Shown here: one piece after another, positions 29,005 through 38,531 of the stretch
Numbering within the stretch: the stretch's first letter is position 1
Layout: each line of letters begins with the position of its first letter
Origin: Bacillota bacterium
GTDB lineage: Bacteria; Bacillota; Negativicutes; CTSoil-072
Direction of reading: 5' to 3'
Assembly: GCA_017889545.1 (NCBI GenBank)
Contig: JAGFZV010000010.1
Span: forward strand, 60,610-124,609
DNA: 64,000 nucleotides
Made by a program: the position numbers and the translations under genes
Notes under the pieces: generated by a model
Databases searched by the model: none
What the model saw: only the letters and a program-made list of their open reading frames with translations
Told to the model about the DNA's origin: nothing

Positions 29005-29094
29005 CGAAATGAAATGGAAATATGGTTTGTAATTTTACTGCAGCAGGAAAAAGTTTGATGATTGCCGAAGTAAACGTGCAGAAAGGAGGTCTGT

Positions 29095-29727
29095 ATGGTT
29101 ATTTCGACAATTGCAACGATTGCCTTATACTGTCCGTATTGCGGTATTCCACATTTGCATGATTTGAACCGGTTTTTTTTACGCACCTGCCTCCAACAGG
29201 AATTACTGTGCAGTTGCGGAAAGTTTCGCTCCGTTGTGCTGAGTAACCATCGCCGGCAATGGATTTTTCAAATTCCATGTATTGTTTGTGGTTCAGATCA
29301 CATTGTTTGTGTGGATCGCGACCCGTTGAATAGAGGACAGGTGGTAAAACTTTATTGCGACAAGGAAAAACTTGAATTGGGTTTAATTGGTGAAAATGAG
29401 TTGGTAAAGCAAAGGATTGTAGAGCAGCAACTGGCAGTCAACCGTTTGCTGCGCGAACCCAATTTTGATGAAAATGCTGCAGATCCTCAACTGTTATTTG
29501 TTGCTTTAAACCGTATACATGACATTGCTGAAGCCGGTGGGCTGTTCTGTCATTGCGGCAGTACAAATATTCAGGCAGCCCTTCTGAATGATTGTATTGA
29601 AGTACAATGTATGACTTGTGGCGGGCGCAAGAACATTGCAGCACAGAGCAAAGAAGATTTAAAGCGTATGGAAACGTTGACAACGATTGAACTGAAGGAT
29701 TGCCGAAAATCTCATCATCAGCGTTAA
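29095..29727 (+). CDS. Cysteine-rich zinc-ribbon-like protein of unknown function
   Basis: A 210-residue protein with several cysteine knuckles: CPYC (~13-16), CSC (~39-41), CIVC (~62-65), CHC (~152-154) and CMTC (~173-176). They are arranged as an N-terminal pair, a central CIVC and a C-terminal pair around a helical middle, so probably two or three structural zinc sites. I do not recognise the family. AGAAAGGAGG precedes the ATG at good spacing, so the gene is real. It lies between the spo0F-like gene and mfd, and a terminator follows. Confidence 0.72.
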   Translation: MVISTIATIALYCPYCGIPHLHDLNRFFLRTCLQQELLCSCGKFRSVVLSNHRRQWIFQIPCIVCGSDHIVCVDRDPLNRGQVVKLYCDKEKLELGLIGENELVKQRIVEQQLAVNRLLREPNFDENAADPQLLFVALNRIHDIAEAGGLFCHCGSTNIQAALLNDCIEVQCMTCGGRKNIAAQSKEDLKRMETLTTIELKDCRKSHHQR

Positions 29728-29773
29728 TGGTAAAATTACTTTGTATTTTATAGACGAATGGGTTCAATTGCTG

Positions 29774-29808
29774 GAGTTTTAGCAGGCAACAAGGCTAAAA
29801 CTCTTTTT
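29774..29808 (+). terminator. Terminator between the zinc-ribbon-like gene and mfd
   Basis: A perfect 10-bp stem (GAGTTTTAGC/GCTAAAACTC) with a 10-nt loop and TTTTT. It lies inside the longest possible mfd reading frame, which argues that mfd starts downstream of it. Confidence 0.85.
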
Positions 29809-29826
29809 GGTATGGGTGGGATGAAA

Positions 29827-32800
29827 ATGAAGTTAGATGTACTTTTTAATGCCATGTGCGCCGATCCTTCGATGGCGGCTGCGGTAAAAGCGTTCGGATT
29901 TATTGGGAAACAAAGTGCGATTTATGGGTTAACCGGTACGATCAAGAACGCTTTTATTGCAAATGCATTTCAAACGGCTCAGCGTCCGACCGTTTTGGTT
30001 ACAGGAAATCGGGAGGAGGCCGAACAATTCAAGGCGGATTTAATGACTTTTTTGCCTGGCACGCCAGTGTTTGAATTGCCGGTTGGTGAAATTTCTACGT
30101 TTCAGGTGGCTGCGAAAAGTTTAGAAATAGCCGCGAAGCGGATGGACATTCTCAGTCGTTTATTGCAGCAGGAAAAAATTATTGTTGTGGCGACAGTTGA
30201 AAGCATTGTACAAAAAGTGTTGTCACCACAGGATTTTTCTCATGGGCAGATTGAACTTAAATCCGGAGCCGTCTTGAATAGGGAAGGTTTTTTGACACAA
30301 CTTCTGCATTGCGGCTATGAACGAGTAGATGAAGTCTCGTCTATTGGTCAATTCAGCGTCCGGGGCGGAATTATCGATTTTTTTGCGTTAAATCATGAGC
30401 GGCCAATACGATTGGAACTGTTTGGCGATGAAATCGATTCTTTGCGTGAATTTGAACCGGAAACACAACGGTCCCTGGGGAATTTATCCGAGACGACGGT
30501 CTTGCCGGTGCTGGGCTATTCGCAGGGTATTCAAACTGCCTGTGCCTTATCTTACCTTCCTTCGTGCTCGACCGTAGTCTTTTCCGAGTCGGCCAGAATT
30601 CGCGAAGGAATCGCCAAATTGGTATATGAAGAACCGTTGTTAAAAAAACAACTTTTGAGCTGGCAGGAAATCGTCAGCACTGCACAATCCTGCAACGTGC
30701 TTTATGTGTCTCTTATGCTGCAAAAAAATCCATATACGGAACCGCAGGAGATTATCAGTATTACTGCGAAAAATATTGCCCCGTTTCATCGTCAGATGGA
30801 GATTGTCGCCAGTGAACTGCAAAGCTGGCGGGAACGAGAGTTTCAACAGTATATTTTTATGAGTTCAAGGGAAAAAGCGGAGGCGTTGCAAGCCAGTCTG
30901 AAACAAGAAAGTATCGAAGCCTTGTATTCAGCGAAACTGATTACCGCGGCAAAAAACAAAATTATCATCACGGATGGTGCTTTAAACGGCGGTTTTGAAT
31001 TACCGCATGCCCGCTTGGTTGTCATAACGGAAAAAGATATTTGGGGCCGGCAAAAGAAAAAGCGTCAACCGCGTCAGCCTAGTGACCAGAAAACACGATT
31101 TTTTCGTGATTTGCGGGTAGGAGATTATGTAGTCCATGTCAATCATGGCGTTGGCAAATATGCCGGCGTCGAGACTCTTGAAATCGGAGGAGTACACAAA
31201 GATTATTTTTTGGTCCGCTATGCGGGAGCAGATAAAATCTATGTACCCACTGATCAAGTTTACTTATTGCAAAAATATATTGGCTCTGAAGGGGAAGCGC
31301 CGCGTCTCAATAAAATGGGCGGAAGCGAATGGAGCAGGGCCAAAAGCAGAGCCAAAGCCGCTGTCGCTGATTTGGCGCGCGACTTGCTGGTTTTATATGC
31401 GAAACGGGAATTGGAGCAAGGATATCAATTTGAGGCGGACACTACCTGGCAACGTGAGTTTGAGGATGCTTTTCCGTTTGAGGAAACTCCGGATCAGTTA
31501 AATGCCATTAGCCAAATTAAAGCGGATATGGAAAAACCAAGAGCGATGGATCGTTTATTGTGCGGCGATGTGGGTTTTGGTAAGACGGAAGTCGCTATTC
31601 GCGCTGCTTTTAAGGCGGTCATGAGTGGTAAACAGGTTGCTGTTCTCGTGCCCACTACTGTTTTGGCACAGCAGCACTATCAAACTTTTTTTGGTCGTTT
31701 TGCTGGATTTGGACCGGTTGTAGACGTGCTTAGTCGTTTTCGCAGTACGAAAGAACAGCAAGAAACCTTGGCGCGGGTAGCAAGAGGCCAGGTCGATGTG
31801 CTGATTGGCACGCACCGCTTACTGCAGTCTGATGTTAAGTTTCAAGATTTGGGACTGCTGATTGTTGATGAGGAACAGCGGTTTGGGGTTGCCCAAAAAG
31901 AACGATTAAAAAAATGGTGCGCCGGATTGGATGTCCTTACCTTGACAGCAACTCCGATACCAAGAACGCTGCACATGTCTCTGGTTGGGGTTCGGGATAT
32001 TAGTATTATTGAGACGCCGCCGGAGGATCGTTTTCCAGTCCAAACGTATGTGGTTGAGTATGAAGACGAAATAATCAGAGATGCCATTCGCAGAGAATTG
32101 AAACGTGGCGGGCAAGTATATTACGTATACAATCGTATTCAGACCATTGACAAAATTCATCGTCACCTCAGTGAAATGCTGCCTGACGCCAAGATGAAAG
32201 TAGCTCATGGACAAATGCCGGAAGACCTATTGGAAGAAGCCATGCTTGATTTTTACGAGGGTTCTTTTGATGTTTTGATTTGTACTAGTATTATTGAAAA
32301 TGGGCTGGATATCCCGAATGCGAATACGATTATCATTCATGATTCCGACCGGTTTGGGTTATCCCAGTTATATCAGATGCGGGGACGGGTAGGAAGATCG
32401 CACAGACTGGCATTTGCTTATTTTACCTACCGACGGGATAAAGTATTAACTGAAGTTGCTGAAAAACGTCTGCAAGCGATTAAGGAATTTGCTGAGTTGG
32501 GCTCCGGATTTAAAATTGCCATGCGAGACTTGGAAATCCGCGGGGCGGGCAATATTCTTGGGTCACAGCAACATGGACATATTGTTGATGTTGGATTTGA
32601 GATGTATTGCAAATTGCTGGAAGAGGCCGTAGAAGAGCTTAAAACGGGAAAACCGGTCGAGATTGTTCCGGAGCCGCTTCTGGAGATCCAAGTAGAAGCT
32701 TACCTGCCGGGTGATTATATTAATGACGCCATGCATAAGATTGAAATTTATCAGCGGTTCGCTTCTGTACGCAATGAAGATCAGATCAGAGAATTAACAG

Positions 32801-33129
32801 ACGAGCTTGTTGATCGTTTCGGCGATCCGCCTCAACCGGTTTTGAATTTGTTGGCAGTTGCGCGCGTTCGGAATAGTGCCCGTCAACTTGGTATTCACTC
32901 TATAATCGAACACCCGGGACGTGTGGATATTGTATTCGGTGATAAGCCCAAAGTTTCTGTCGACAGTGTGCTGCAGCTTCAAAAACAGTTTCCAGCCCGC
33001 ATTATGATGAAATCCGGACCGCCGGAGATGATCCAATACAAGACATTACGTTTGGCGAAACCGATATTGGATCATTTGGTAAAGGTATTTAATGTGCTGC
33101 AGGTCCGAACAGACACAAATGAAATTTGA
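29827..33129 (+). CDS. mfd: Transcription-repair coupling factor
   Basis: A 1100-residue ATP-dependent translocase that removes stalled RNA polymerase from DNA damage and recruits UvrA. Seen: N-terminal UvrB-like region (RGGIIDFF), the RNA polymerase interaction domain (GDYVVHVNHGVGKYAGVETL), the helicase domain with Walker A GDVGFGKTEVAIRAAF, DEEQRFG, TATPIPRTLHMS and GLDIPNANTIIIHDSDRFGLSQLYQMRGRVGRS, and the C-terminal TRCF domain. The start at ATG 29827 is chosen because the GGGTGGG site lies just upstream and an intervening terminator (29774-29808) excludes the longer frame; ATG 29821 is the near alternative. Usual neighbours pth and spoVT are absent. Confidence 0.97.
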   Translation: MKLDVLFNAMCADPSMAAAVKAFGFIGKQSAIYGLTGTIKNAFIANAFQTAQRPTVLVTGNREEAEQFKADLMTFLPGTPVFELPVGEISTFQVAAKSLEIAAKRMDILSRLLQQEKIIVVATVESIVQKVLSPQDFSHGQIELKSGAVLNREGFLTQLLHCGYERVDEVSSIGQFSVRGGIIDFFALNHERPIRLELFGDEIDSLREFEPETQRSLGNLSETTVLPVLGYSQGIQTACALSYLPSCSTVVFSESARIREGIAKLVYEEPLLKKQLLSWQEIVSTAQSCNVLYVSLMLQKNPYTEPQEIISITAKNIAPFHRQMEIVASELQSWREREFQQYIFMSSREKAEALQASLKQESIEALYSAKLITAAKNKIIITDGALNGGFELPHARLVVITEKDIWGRQKKKRQPRQPSDQKTRFFRDLRVGDYVVHVNHGVGKYAGVETLEIGGVHKDYFLVRYAGADKIYVPTDQVYLLQKYIGSEGEAPRLNKMGGSEWSRAKSRAKAAVADLARDLLVLYAKRELEQGYQFEADTTWQREFEDAFPFEETPDQLNAISQIKADMEKPRAMDRLLCGDVGFGKTEVAIRAAFKAVMSGKQVAVLVPTTVLAQQHYQTFFGRFAGFGPVVDVLSRFRSTKEQQETLARVARGQVDVLIGTHRLLQSDVKFQDLGLLIVDEEQRFGVAQKERLKKWCAGLDVLTLTATPIPRTLHMSLVGVRDISIIETPPEDRFPVQTYVVEYEDEIIRDAIRRELKRGGQVYYVYNRIQTIDKIHRHLSEMLPDAKMKVAHGQMPEDLLEEAMLDFYEGSFDVLICTSIIENGLDIPNANTIIIHDSDRFGLSQLYQMRGRVGRSHRLAFAYFTYRRDKVLTEVAEKRLQAIKEFAELGSGFKIAMRDLEIRGAGNILGSQQHGHIVDVGFEMYCKLLEEAVEELKTGKPVEIVPEPLLEIQVEAYLPGDYINDAMHKIEIYQRFASVRNEDQIRELTDELVDRFGDPPQPVLNLLAVARVRNSARQLGIHSIIEHPGRVDIVFGDKPKVSVDSVLQLQKQFPARIMMKSGPPEMIQYKTLRLAKPILDHLVKVFNVLQVRTDTNEI

Positions 33130-33181
33130 TTTGGGGTTCCTTTGGATGGAAAAGATTTCTCAAAAGGAATTATTCTGTTAT

Positions 33182-33203
33182 AATATAAAATGCATTTTAT
33201 ATT
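33182..33203. promoter_or_regulatory. 22-bp perfect palindrome upstream of the spoVB-like gene
   Basis: AATATAAAA-TGCA-TTTTATATT is perfectly self-complementary. It overlaps a -10-like TATAAT (33179-33184) and lies about 95 nt before the start. It may be an operator. Confidence 0.4.
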
Positions 33204-33298
33204 GTTAATCAGCTGTTCGGGGAACCATAATTCGTACCCAAACTCATTGGTATTTCAGTTTGTAATCAGCGTGTAACGGGTAGAGGGGAATGACGTTT

Positions 33299-34900
33299 TT
33301 GAGTAAAGATACTTTTCTGAAAGGCGCACTGATTTTGACAGTTGCCGGCGTTCTGGTAAAAATTATCGGTTCTGTGAACCGGATAGTATTATCCCGCTTA
33401 TTAGGCGGTGAGGGCATTGGTTTATACCAAATGGCTTATCCGATTTACTTGCTGGCGCTCAGTATTTCTTCGGCAGGAATTCCAGTGGCGATTTCGATCA
33501 TTGTTGCCGAAAAAGTAGCGCGGCGTGATTTTCGAGGTGCAAACCGTGTTTTTCGGATTTCTTTGGCTGTGTTAGCAGCTACGGGGGTTCTATTTTCCGT
33601 ATTATTGTATTTTGGCGCCGGTTGGCTTGTTGATTCTCATTTTGTTCGCGATCCACGGGCGTTTTATGCGATTGCGGCGCTCGCACCGGCAATATTTTTT
33701 GTAACCATTCTATCCAGTTACCGGGGCTATTTTCAAGGTTTGCAAATGATGACCCCTACGGCAATTTCACAAATTGCAGAGCAGTTTGTCCGGGTTGTTA
33801 CCATGATCGCATTAGCCTACTGGCTGCTGCCGCGAGGTTTGGAATATGCTGCAGCAGGCGCCAGTTTTGGCGCCGGACCCGGAGCTGCAGCCGGGTTGCT
33901 GATTTTGATCGTATATTATTGGCGGCAGCGTCCAAAGATGAAGGAGCAAATAGAATCACAGCCGCAAATCGAACAGGAGTCGGGGGTCAGTATTATTACA
34001 CGAATTGCCCGCCTGGCGATTCCGGTTTCTCTTGCGAACATCATGCTGCCGGTAGTATCGAATATTGATTTACTCATCGTTCCGGCTAGATTGGAAGTGG
34101 CCGGATTTACCGTAGAACAGGCCACGGAATTATTTGGTTACCTAACCGGTATGGCCGTTGCATTAATTAACCTCCCTACTATTTTGACTGCTTCACTGGC
34201 CGCTAGTTTGGTCCCTGCAGTATCAGAGGCGTTTACACTTGGGAAAAAGGAACGAATTTATCAACGGACTGCCACAGCCATGCGCATTTCCAATTTAATT
34301 ACGATCCCGAGTTTTGTAGGAATGTATCTTTTGGCAACGCCAATTTCACAGATGTTGTACGGGACTCCCAATGCCGGCGTGCCAATTGCTATTCTGTCGA
34401 TAGGAATTTTCTTTCTGGGCGTGCAGCAAGTGACAACTGGGGTATTGCAAGGACTTGGGCATACCGCAATACCGGTTTTAAATATGGTTATTTCAGCAGT
34501 TGTCAAAGTCGCTATGAGTTGGACGTTAACTGCTGTGCCTTGGCTGGGAATTAAGGGTGCAGCCTGGGCGACTGTTGTAGATTTTGGGATTGCCGCTGCA
34601 CTGAACTTATATTTTGTGTATCGTTATGTTGGTTTTAGCGTGGACATGAAAGATCTGATCCGGACCAGCGTGGCAGCAGCTGTAATGGCTGGGATCGTTA
34701 TACTCATTTACGATAAGACAATGGCTGTTACATTGCATAATACTCTGGCGACGTTGGTTTCCATTAGCATTGGCGGTTTGACTTATGCCATCGCTCTGCT
34801 GGCAGTAGGCGGCGTTGGCAGCCAAGATATCGAACAAATACCCCGAATAGGGCCAAGACTTGCCCAAACATTACGCACTTTACGCTTATTGAGGAGATAA
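33299..34900 (+). CDS. spoVB: SpoVB-like polysaccharide/lipid flippase (MATE-like, MOP superfamily)
   Basis: A 533-residue integral membrane protein with about 14 hydrophobic segments, of the MurJ/SpoVB polysaccharide-transport group. Seen: an N-terminus SKDTFLKGALILTVAGVLVKIIG that lines up with Bacillus SpoVB, then SRLLGGEGIGLYQMAYPIYLLA and GIPVAISIIVAEKVAR. I chose TTG 33299 because of this alignment and the GAGGGG site 10 nt upstream; ATG 33290 lies too near it. SpoVB flips lipid II during cortex synthesis; here a general peptidoglycan-precursor or polysaccharide flippase is also possible. Position after mfd and before mazG matches B. subtilis yabM-yabN order. Confidence 0.88.
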   Translation: MSKDTFLKGALILTVAGVLVKIIGSVNRIVLSRLLGGEGIGLYQMAYPIYLLALSISSAGIPVAISIIVAEKVARRDFRGANRVFRISLAVLAATGVLFSVLLYFGAGWLVDSHFVRDPRAFYAIAALAPAIFFVTILSSYRGYFQGLQMMTPTAISQIAEQFVRVVTMIALAYWLLPRGLEYAAAGASFGAGPGAAAGLLILIVYYWRQRPKMKEQIESQPQIEQESGVSIITRIARLAIPVSLANIMLPVVSNIDLLIVPARLEVAGFTVEQATELFGYLTGMAVALINLPTILTASLAASLVPAVSEAFTLGKKERIYQRTATAMRISNLITIPSFVGMYLLATPISQMLYGTPNAGVPIAILSIGIFFLGVQQVTTGVLQGLGHTAIPVLNMVISAVVKVAMSWTLTAVPWLGIKGAAWATVVDFGIAAALNLYFVYRYVGFSVDMKDLIRTSVAAAVMAGIVILIYDKTMAVTLHNTLATLVSISIGGLTYAIALLAVGGVGSQDIEQIPRIGPRLAQTLRTLRLLRR

Positions 34901-34902
34901 AT

Positions 34903-36360
34903 ATGGGACAGATTACGATTGTCGGATTGGGACCGGGACCGGCTAATTTGATTACGGTGGAAACAATGACGATGTTGACCAGTGCCGAACAACTATTTCT
35001 ACGGACGGAAAAACACCCTACTGTGTCCACCCTTAGCGCGCAAGGCATAAAGTTTCAAAGCTATGATTTTCTATACGAAAAGCTAGGTACATTTGAAGAA
35101 GTCTATGAAGCGATTGCGGTTGATATTGTAGATCGTGCTTGCCGGGGCGGGAATATTGTCTATGCAGTTCCGGGCAGCCCAATGGTTGCCGAGGCGACTG
35201 TCGCATTAATACGCACAAAAGCAACGGCGAGCAATATTGCTCTTAGTATTTTGCCGGGAATGAGTTTTCTTGAGCTGCTCTATTGCCGCATGGGAATTGA
35301 TCCGATTGCCGGCATTACTATATTGGATGCAGCCGATGTTCCGGCATTGTCTCCGGATCTCCCGACAAGCTTGGTTATTACGCAGGTTTATAACCGGCAA
35401 GTTGCGTCTGACACGAAATTGACGTTAATGACATTCTTACCGGATGACTACGAAATTGTTGTTGCTCAATGGCTGGGTCTTCCGGAAGAAAAAACAAGCT
35501 TTATTCCGCTGTTCGAACTGGACCGGATACCAGCGATTGATCATTTGACCAGTGTGTATGTTCCTGCACCGCCTAAGCTGACACATTCTTTTTCCCTCGA
35601 CCCGGTTATTGATGTGATGGCCACGCTTCGATCACCAGGGGGCTGTGTATGGGACATTGAACAAGACCATAAAAGTCTGCGGAGGTATATTGTTGAGGAA
35701 GTTTATGAAGTCTTGGAAGCCATTGATTTGGCGGATCCGGAAAAACTTTGCGAGGAATTAGGGGACTTGCTGCTGCAGGTTGTTTTTCACGCCCGTATTG
35801 CAGAAGAAAGCGGCACTTTTTCGATGCAAGATGTGATTAATACTGTTACGGAAAAATTGATCCGCCGGCATCCGCATGTTTTTGGCGAGATCACTGTGCG
35901 TGATGCGGCGGAGGTGGTTTTCAATTGGGACAAAATCAAACAAAAAGAAAAAGGTTATAACCGTGAATCTGTTTTGGATGGTATCCCGCCTGCTTTGCCC
36001 AGTTTGATGAGGGCTTATAAACTTCAGAGTAAAGCGTCTAAAGTTGGTTTTGACTGGAGCGAAATCGATCCTGTTTGGGAAAAAATAACAGAAGAAATGA
36101 ATGAAGTTCGTGAAGCTTTGCGTAAAAACGATAAAAATTTTGTGGAAGATGAAGTTGGGGATTTGCTTTTTGCAGTAGTAAATTTGGCTCGTTTTGTCGG
36201 CATTGAGCCGGAAACGGCATTAAATCGAACCAATAAAAAATTTATTACAAGATTTACATACATGGAAAACCAGATCAAAGCACAAGGACTAAAATGGAAA
36301 AACTTAACATTATTACAGTTGGATGACTTCTGGAATCAAGCAAAAAGAATGGAATATTGA
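34903..36360 (+). CDS. mazG: Fused tetrapyrrole methylase-like / MazG nucleotide pyrophosphohydrolase (YabN)
   Basis: A 485-residue two-domain protein. Residues ~1-225 match the SAM-dependent tetrapyrrole methylase fold (ITIVGLGPGPANLITVETM). Residues ~235-485 hold two MazG-like all-alpha NTP pyrophosphohydrolase units, the first with CVWDIEQDHKSLRRYIVEEVYEVLEAI and EELGDLLLQVVFHARI, the second ending in DEVGDLLFAVVNLAR, with EExxE-type metal sites. It cleans non-canonical NTPs. This fusion and its place after spoVB are characteristic of YabN. The start is 2 nt after the spoVB stop, so they form an operon. Confidence 0.94.
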   Translation: MGQITIVGLGPGPANLITVETMTMLTSAEQLFLRTEKHPTVSTLSAQGIKFQSYDFLYEKLGTFEEVYEAIAVDIVDRACRGGNIVYAVPGSPMVAEATVALIRTKATASNIALSILPGMSFLELLYCRMGIDPIAGITILDAADVPALSPDLPTSLVITQVYNRQVASDTKLTLMTFLPDDYEIVVAQWLGLPEEKTSFIPLFELDRIPAIDHLTSVYVPAPPKLTHSFSLDPVIDVMATLRSPGGCVWDIEQDHKSLRRYIVEEVYEVLEAIDLADPEKLCEELGDLLLQVVFHARIAEESGTFSMQDVINTVTEKLIRRHPHVFGEITVRDAAEVVFNWDKIKQKEKGYNRESVLDGIPPALPSLMRAYKLQSKASKVGFDWSEIDPVWEKITEEMNEVREALRKNDKNFVEDEVGDLLFAVVNLARFVGIEPETALNRTNKKFITRFTYMENQIKAQGLKWKNLTLLQLDDFWNQAKRMEY

Positions 36361-36465
36361 AATAAATCAGCAATTTGTGGTATTTTTTTCTAGGATTAGA
36401 AGGAATAGAAACGCGAATAGCGAATAATGCTATATCGTAGCAACTAATACAAGGAGGCTGAATTT

Positions 36466-36741
36466 GTGAATAAGACTGAATTGGTAGGTAGCGTAGCGGA
36501 AAAAACCGGAATGACGAAAAAAGATGCGGAAAAAGCGATTAATGCTTTATTTGAGAGCATCGAAGGCGCATTAGCCCAAAACGATAAAGTTCAAGTGATT
36601 GGTTTTGGGACTTTCGAAGTCAAAAGCCGGGAAGAAAGAAAGGGTCGTAATCCTCAAACCGGCGCTGAAATTACAATACCAGCTTCAAAATCTCCGGTTT
36701 TCAAAGCCGGCAAAAGTTTAAAGGACACAGTCAATAAATAA
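36466..36741 (+). CDS. hup: HU-type DNA-binding protein
   Basis: A 91-residue nucleoid protein that bends DNA as a dimer. Seen: [51 protein letters not shown] (the DNA-clasping arm signature), and [11 protein letters not shown] at the C-terminus. The GTG start follows AAGGAGG. HU after mazG is common in Firmicutes, where it is followed by rqcP, yabP, yabQ and divIC; here those three intermediate genes are missing and a phosphate block is inserted. Confidence 0.97.
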   Translation: MNKTELVGSVAEKTGMTKKDAEKAINALFESIEGALAQNDKVQVIGFGTFEVKSREERKGRNPQTGAEITIPASKSPVFKAGKSLKDTVNK

Positions 36742-36749
36742 ATGAAGAT

Positions 36750-36788
36750 TTGATCCAGACGGAGCGTGGGCTCTGTCTGGATCAATTT
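36750..36788 (+). terminator. Terminator after hup
   Basis: An 11-bp perfect stem (TTGATCCAGAC and complement) with an inner GGAG/CTCT-like extension, followed by a moderately T-rich TTTGAATTT. Confidence 0.75.
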
Positions 36789-36892
36789 GAATTTATATGA
36801 TTTATTGACTAAATTGCGTTTGAAATCCTCTTTGTAGAATACGAAGGGTTGGAATGGTTAGGGATCACTACATTTGAAAATGGTGAGATAGG

Positions 36893-36925
36893 AAAGCCAG
36901 GTTTTCGCTGACCTGGCTTTTGTTT
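36893..36925 (+). terminator. Second terminator upstream of phoB
   Basis: A perfect 10-bp stem (AAAGCCAGGT/ACCTGGCTTT) with an 8-nt loop and TTTTGTTT. The 100 nt between this and the hup terminator contains no gene I can see, so it may end a small transcript or insulate phoB. Confidence 0.75.
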
Positions 36926-36969
36926 AACTGTGACACTGGTAAACATATTCAGTAGAGAGGTACGTAAGC

Positions 36970-37662
36970 ATGATTGATAAGATATTGGTGGTTGATGATG
37001 AAGAAAATATTCGGGAGTTAATCAAATTCAATCTTGGGAAAGCCGGCTTTCAGGTAATTGAAGCGATGGATGGTAAAAGGGCCGTCAGCCTTGCAGAAAA
37101 AGAAAAACCGGTTCTGCTTATTCTCGATTTGATGTTGCCGGGACTAGACGGATTGGAAGTATGCCGTATTTTAAAAGGACAACCTGCTACCGCTGGAATT
37201 GCGATCATTATGCTAACGGCAAGAACAGAAGAAATTGATAAGATTATCGGTTTGGAATTAGGTGCGGATGATTATATGACAAAACCCTTCAGTCCGAGGG
37301 AGCTTCTAGCGCGTGTTAAGGCGGTACTCCGGCGCAGTAACCGGGAACCGGTGCAACAAGGAGAAATGGCTGTAGGCAGTTTGCGCTTGAATTTTACCAG
37401 GTACGAAGCGTTCTGCGGGCAGCATAAAATCGAACTTACTCCGAAAGAATTCGAGTTATTGAAGCTTTTTGTTACTAATGTGGGCAGAGCCTATACACGC
37501 GATCAGCTTTTGGAAAAAATATGGGGCTATGAATATTATGGCGATACGCGGACGGTTGACGTACATATCCGTCATTTGCGGGCAAAACTTTCCGTTGATC
37601 CAGTCATTGCGGATGCGATTGAAACGATAAGGGGAATAGGGTACCGTTTTAAGGAGATTTAA
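36970..37662 (+). CDS. phoB: Phosphate regulon response regulator, OmpR/PhoB family
   Basis: A 230-residue protein with an N-terminal receiver (VDDEENIRELI; phosphoacceptor in LILDLMLPGLDG; KPFSPRELLARVKAVLRR) and a C-terminal winged-helix DNA-binding domain (LTPKEFELLKLFVTNVGRAYTRDQLLEKIWGYEYYGDTRTVDVHIRHLRAKL). This is the PhoB/PhoP subgroup. The neighbours pstB, phoU, phoR and pstS and the PHO boxes downstream make the phosphate role likely. I see no clear PHO box in front of phoB itself. Confidence 0.93.
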   Translation: MIDKILVVDDEENIRELIKFNLGKAGFQVIEAMDGKRAVSLAEKEKPVLLILDLMLPGLDGLEVCRILKGQPATAGIAIIMLTARTEEIDKIIGLELGADDYMTKPFSPRELLARVKAVLRRSNREPVQQGEMAVGSLRLNFTRYEAFCGQHKIELTPKEFELLKLFVTNVGRAYTRDQLLEKIWGYEYYGDTRTVDVHIRHLRAKLSVDPVIADAIETIRGIGYRFKEI

Positions 37663-37669
37663 TCGATCA

Positions 37670-37723
37670 TTAACAACTCCTTAACATATTTTTAACAATT
37701 CAGGTTGTTTGTTGTGATATAGT
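37670..37723 (+). promoter_or_regulatory. PHO box and -10 element upstream of pstB
   Basis: Three direct repeats TTAACA at 37670, 37681 and 37692 (11-bp period, 5-nt spacers) are followed after exactly 20 nt by TATAGT (37718-37723). This is the architecture of PhoP/PhoB-activated promoters that use no canonical -35. Confidence 0.85.
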
Positions 37724-37764
37724 TCAATATAGAACCATAGTAAGAATTCTCAGGAGGAAAACAA

Positions 37765-38514
37765 GTGGAACAAAAAATTCAGGTAAATAAACTGAAATTG
37801 TATTATGGCAATGTATTGGCATTGAATAAAGTTTCGATTAACATTAATACGAATAGTGTGATTGCGCTGATTGGCCCGTCCGGGTGCGGAAAATCAACCT
37901 TTTTAAAGACGATTAACCGGATGAACGATCTGATACCCAACGTGCGGGTTGAAGGCGAGATCCTCTTGGATGGTCAGAATATATATCATCCTAGTGTTGA
38001 CGTAGTGATGCTTCGCAAACGCGTCGGGATGGTTTTTCAACGACCGAACCCATTCCCCATGTCGATTTATGATAATATCGCCTATGGTCCGCGTATTCAT
38101 GGCGTAACGGCAAATTTGGACGAGGTGGTTGAAAATAGCTTGACCGATGCGGCGCTTTGGAGTGAAGTGAAAGATCGGCTTCATTCGTCGGCAATGGGAC
38201 TTTCCGGCGGTCAGCAGCAGCGTCTTTGTATTGCAAGGCTATTGGCAGTGGAACCGGAAGTTTTATTAATGGACGAACCTTGTTCTGCATTAGATCCGAT
38301 TTCGACGATGAAAATTGAGGAATTGGTTACCGAACTGAAAACCAATTACACAATCGTCATGGTAACGCATAATATGCAGCAGGCAGCGCGGGTATCCGAT
38401 AAAACGGCCTTTTTTCTGTCAGGCGAAATGGTAGAATATGATGAAACGGATTCTATCTTCACTCGGCCACAGGACAAACGAACAGAAGATTATATTACCG
38501 GACGATTTGGGTAG
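37765..38514 (+). CDS. pstB: Phosphate ABC transporter ATP-binding protein
   Basis: A 249-residue ABC ATPase. Seen: Walker [13 protein letters not shown], the PstB-type [22 protein letters not shown] block, signature [16 protein letters not shown], Walker [16 protein letters not shown] and the H-loop MVTHNMQQA. It couples ATP hydrolysis to phosphate import with PstS, PstC and PstA, which are encoded 3-11 kb downstream. The GTG start follows AGGAGGAAAAC. phoU follows after 17 nt. Confidence 0.97.
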   Translation: MEQKIQVNKLKLYYGNVLALNKVSININTNSVIALIGPSGCGKSTFLKTINRMNDLIPNVRVEGEILLDGQNIYHPSVDVVMLRKRVGMVFQRPNPFPMSIYDNIAYGPRIHGVTANLDEVVENSLTDAALWSEVKDRLHSSAMGLSGGQQQRLCIARLLAVEPEVLLMDEPCSALDPISTMKIEELVTELKTNYTIVMVTHNMQQAARVSDKTAFFLSGEMVEYDETDSIFTRPQDKRTEDYITGRFG

Positions 38515-38531
38515 CGATGGAGGGAAACTTA

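Noticed and set aside
29758..29826. Upstream extension of mfd to an ATG at 29758
   Set aside because: A perfect terminator hairpin with T-run lies inside it, and a good ribosome binding site precedes the ATG at 29827.
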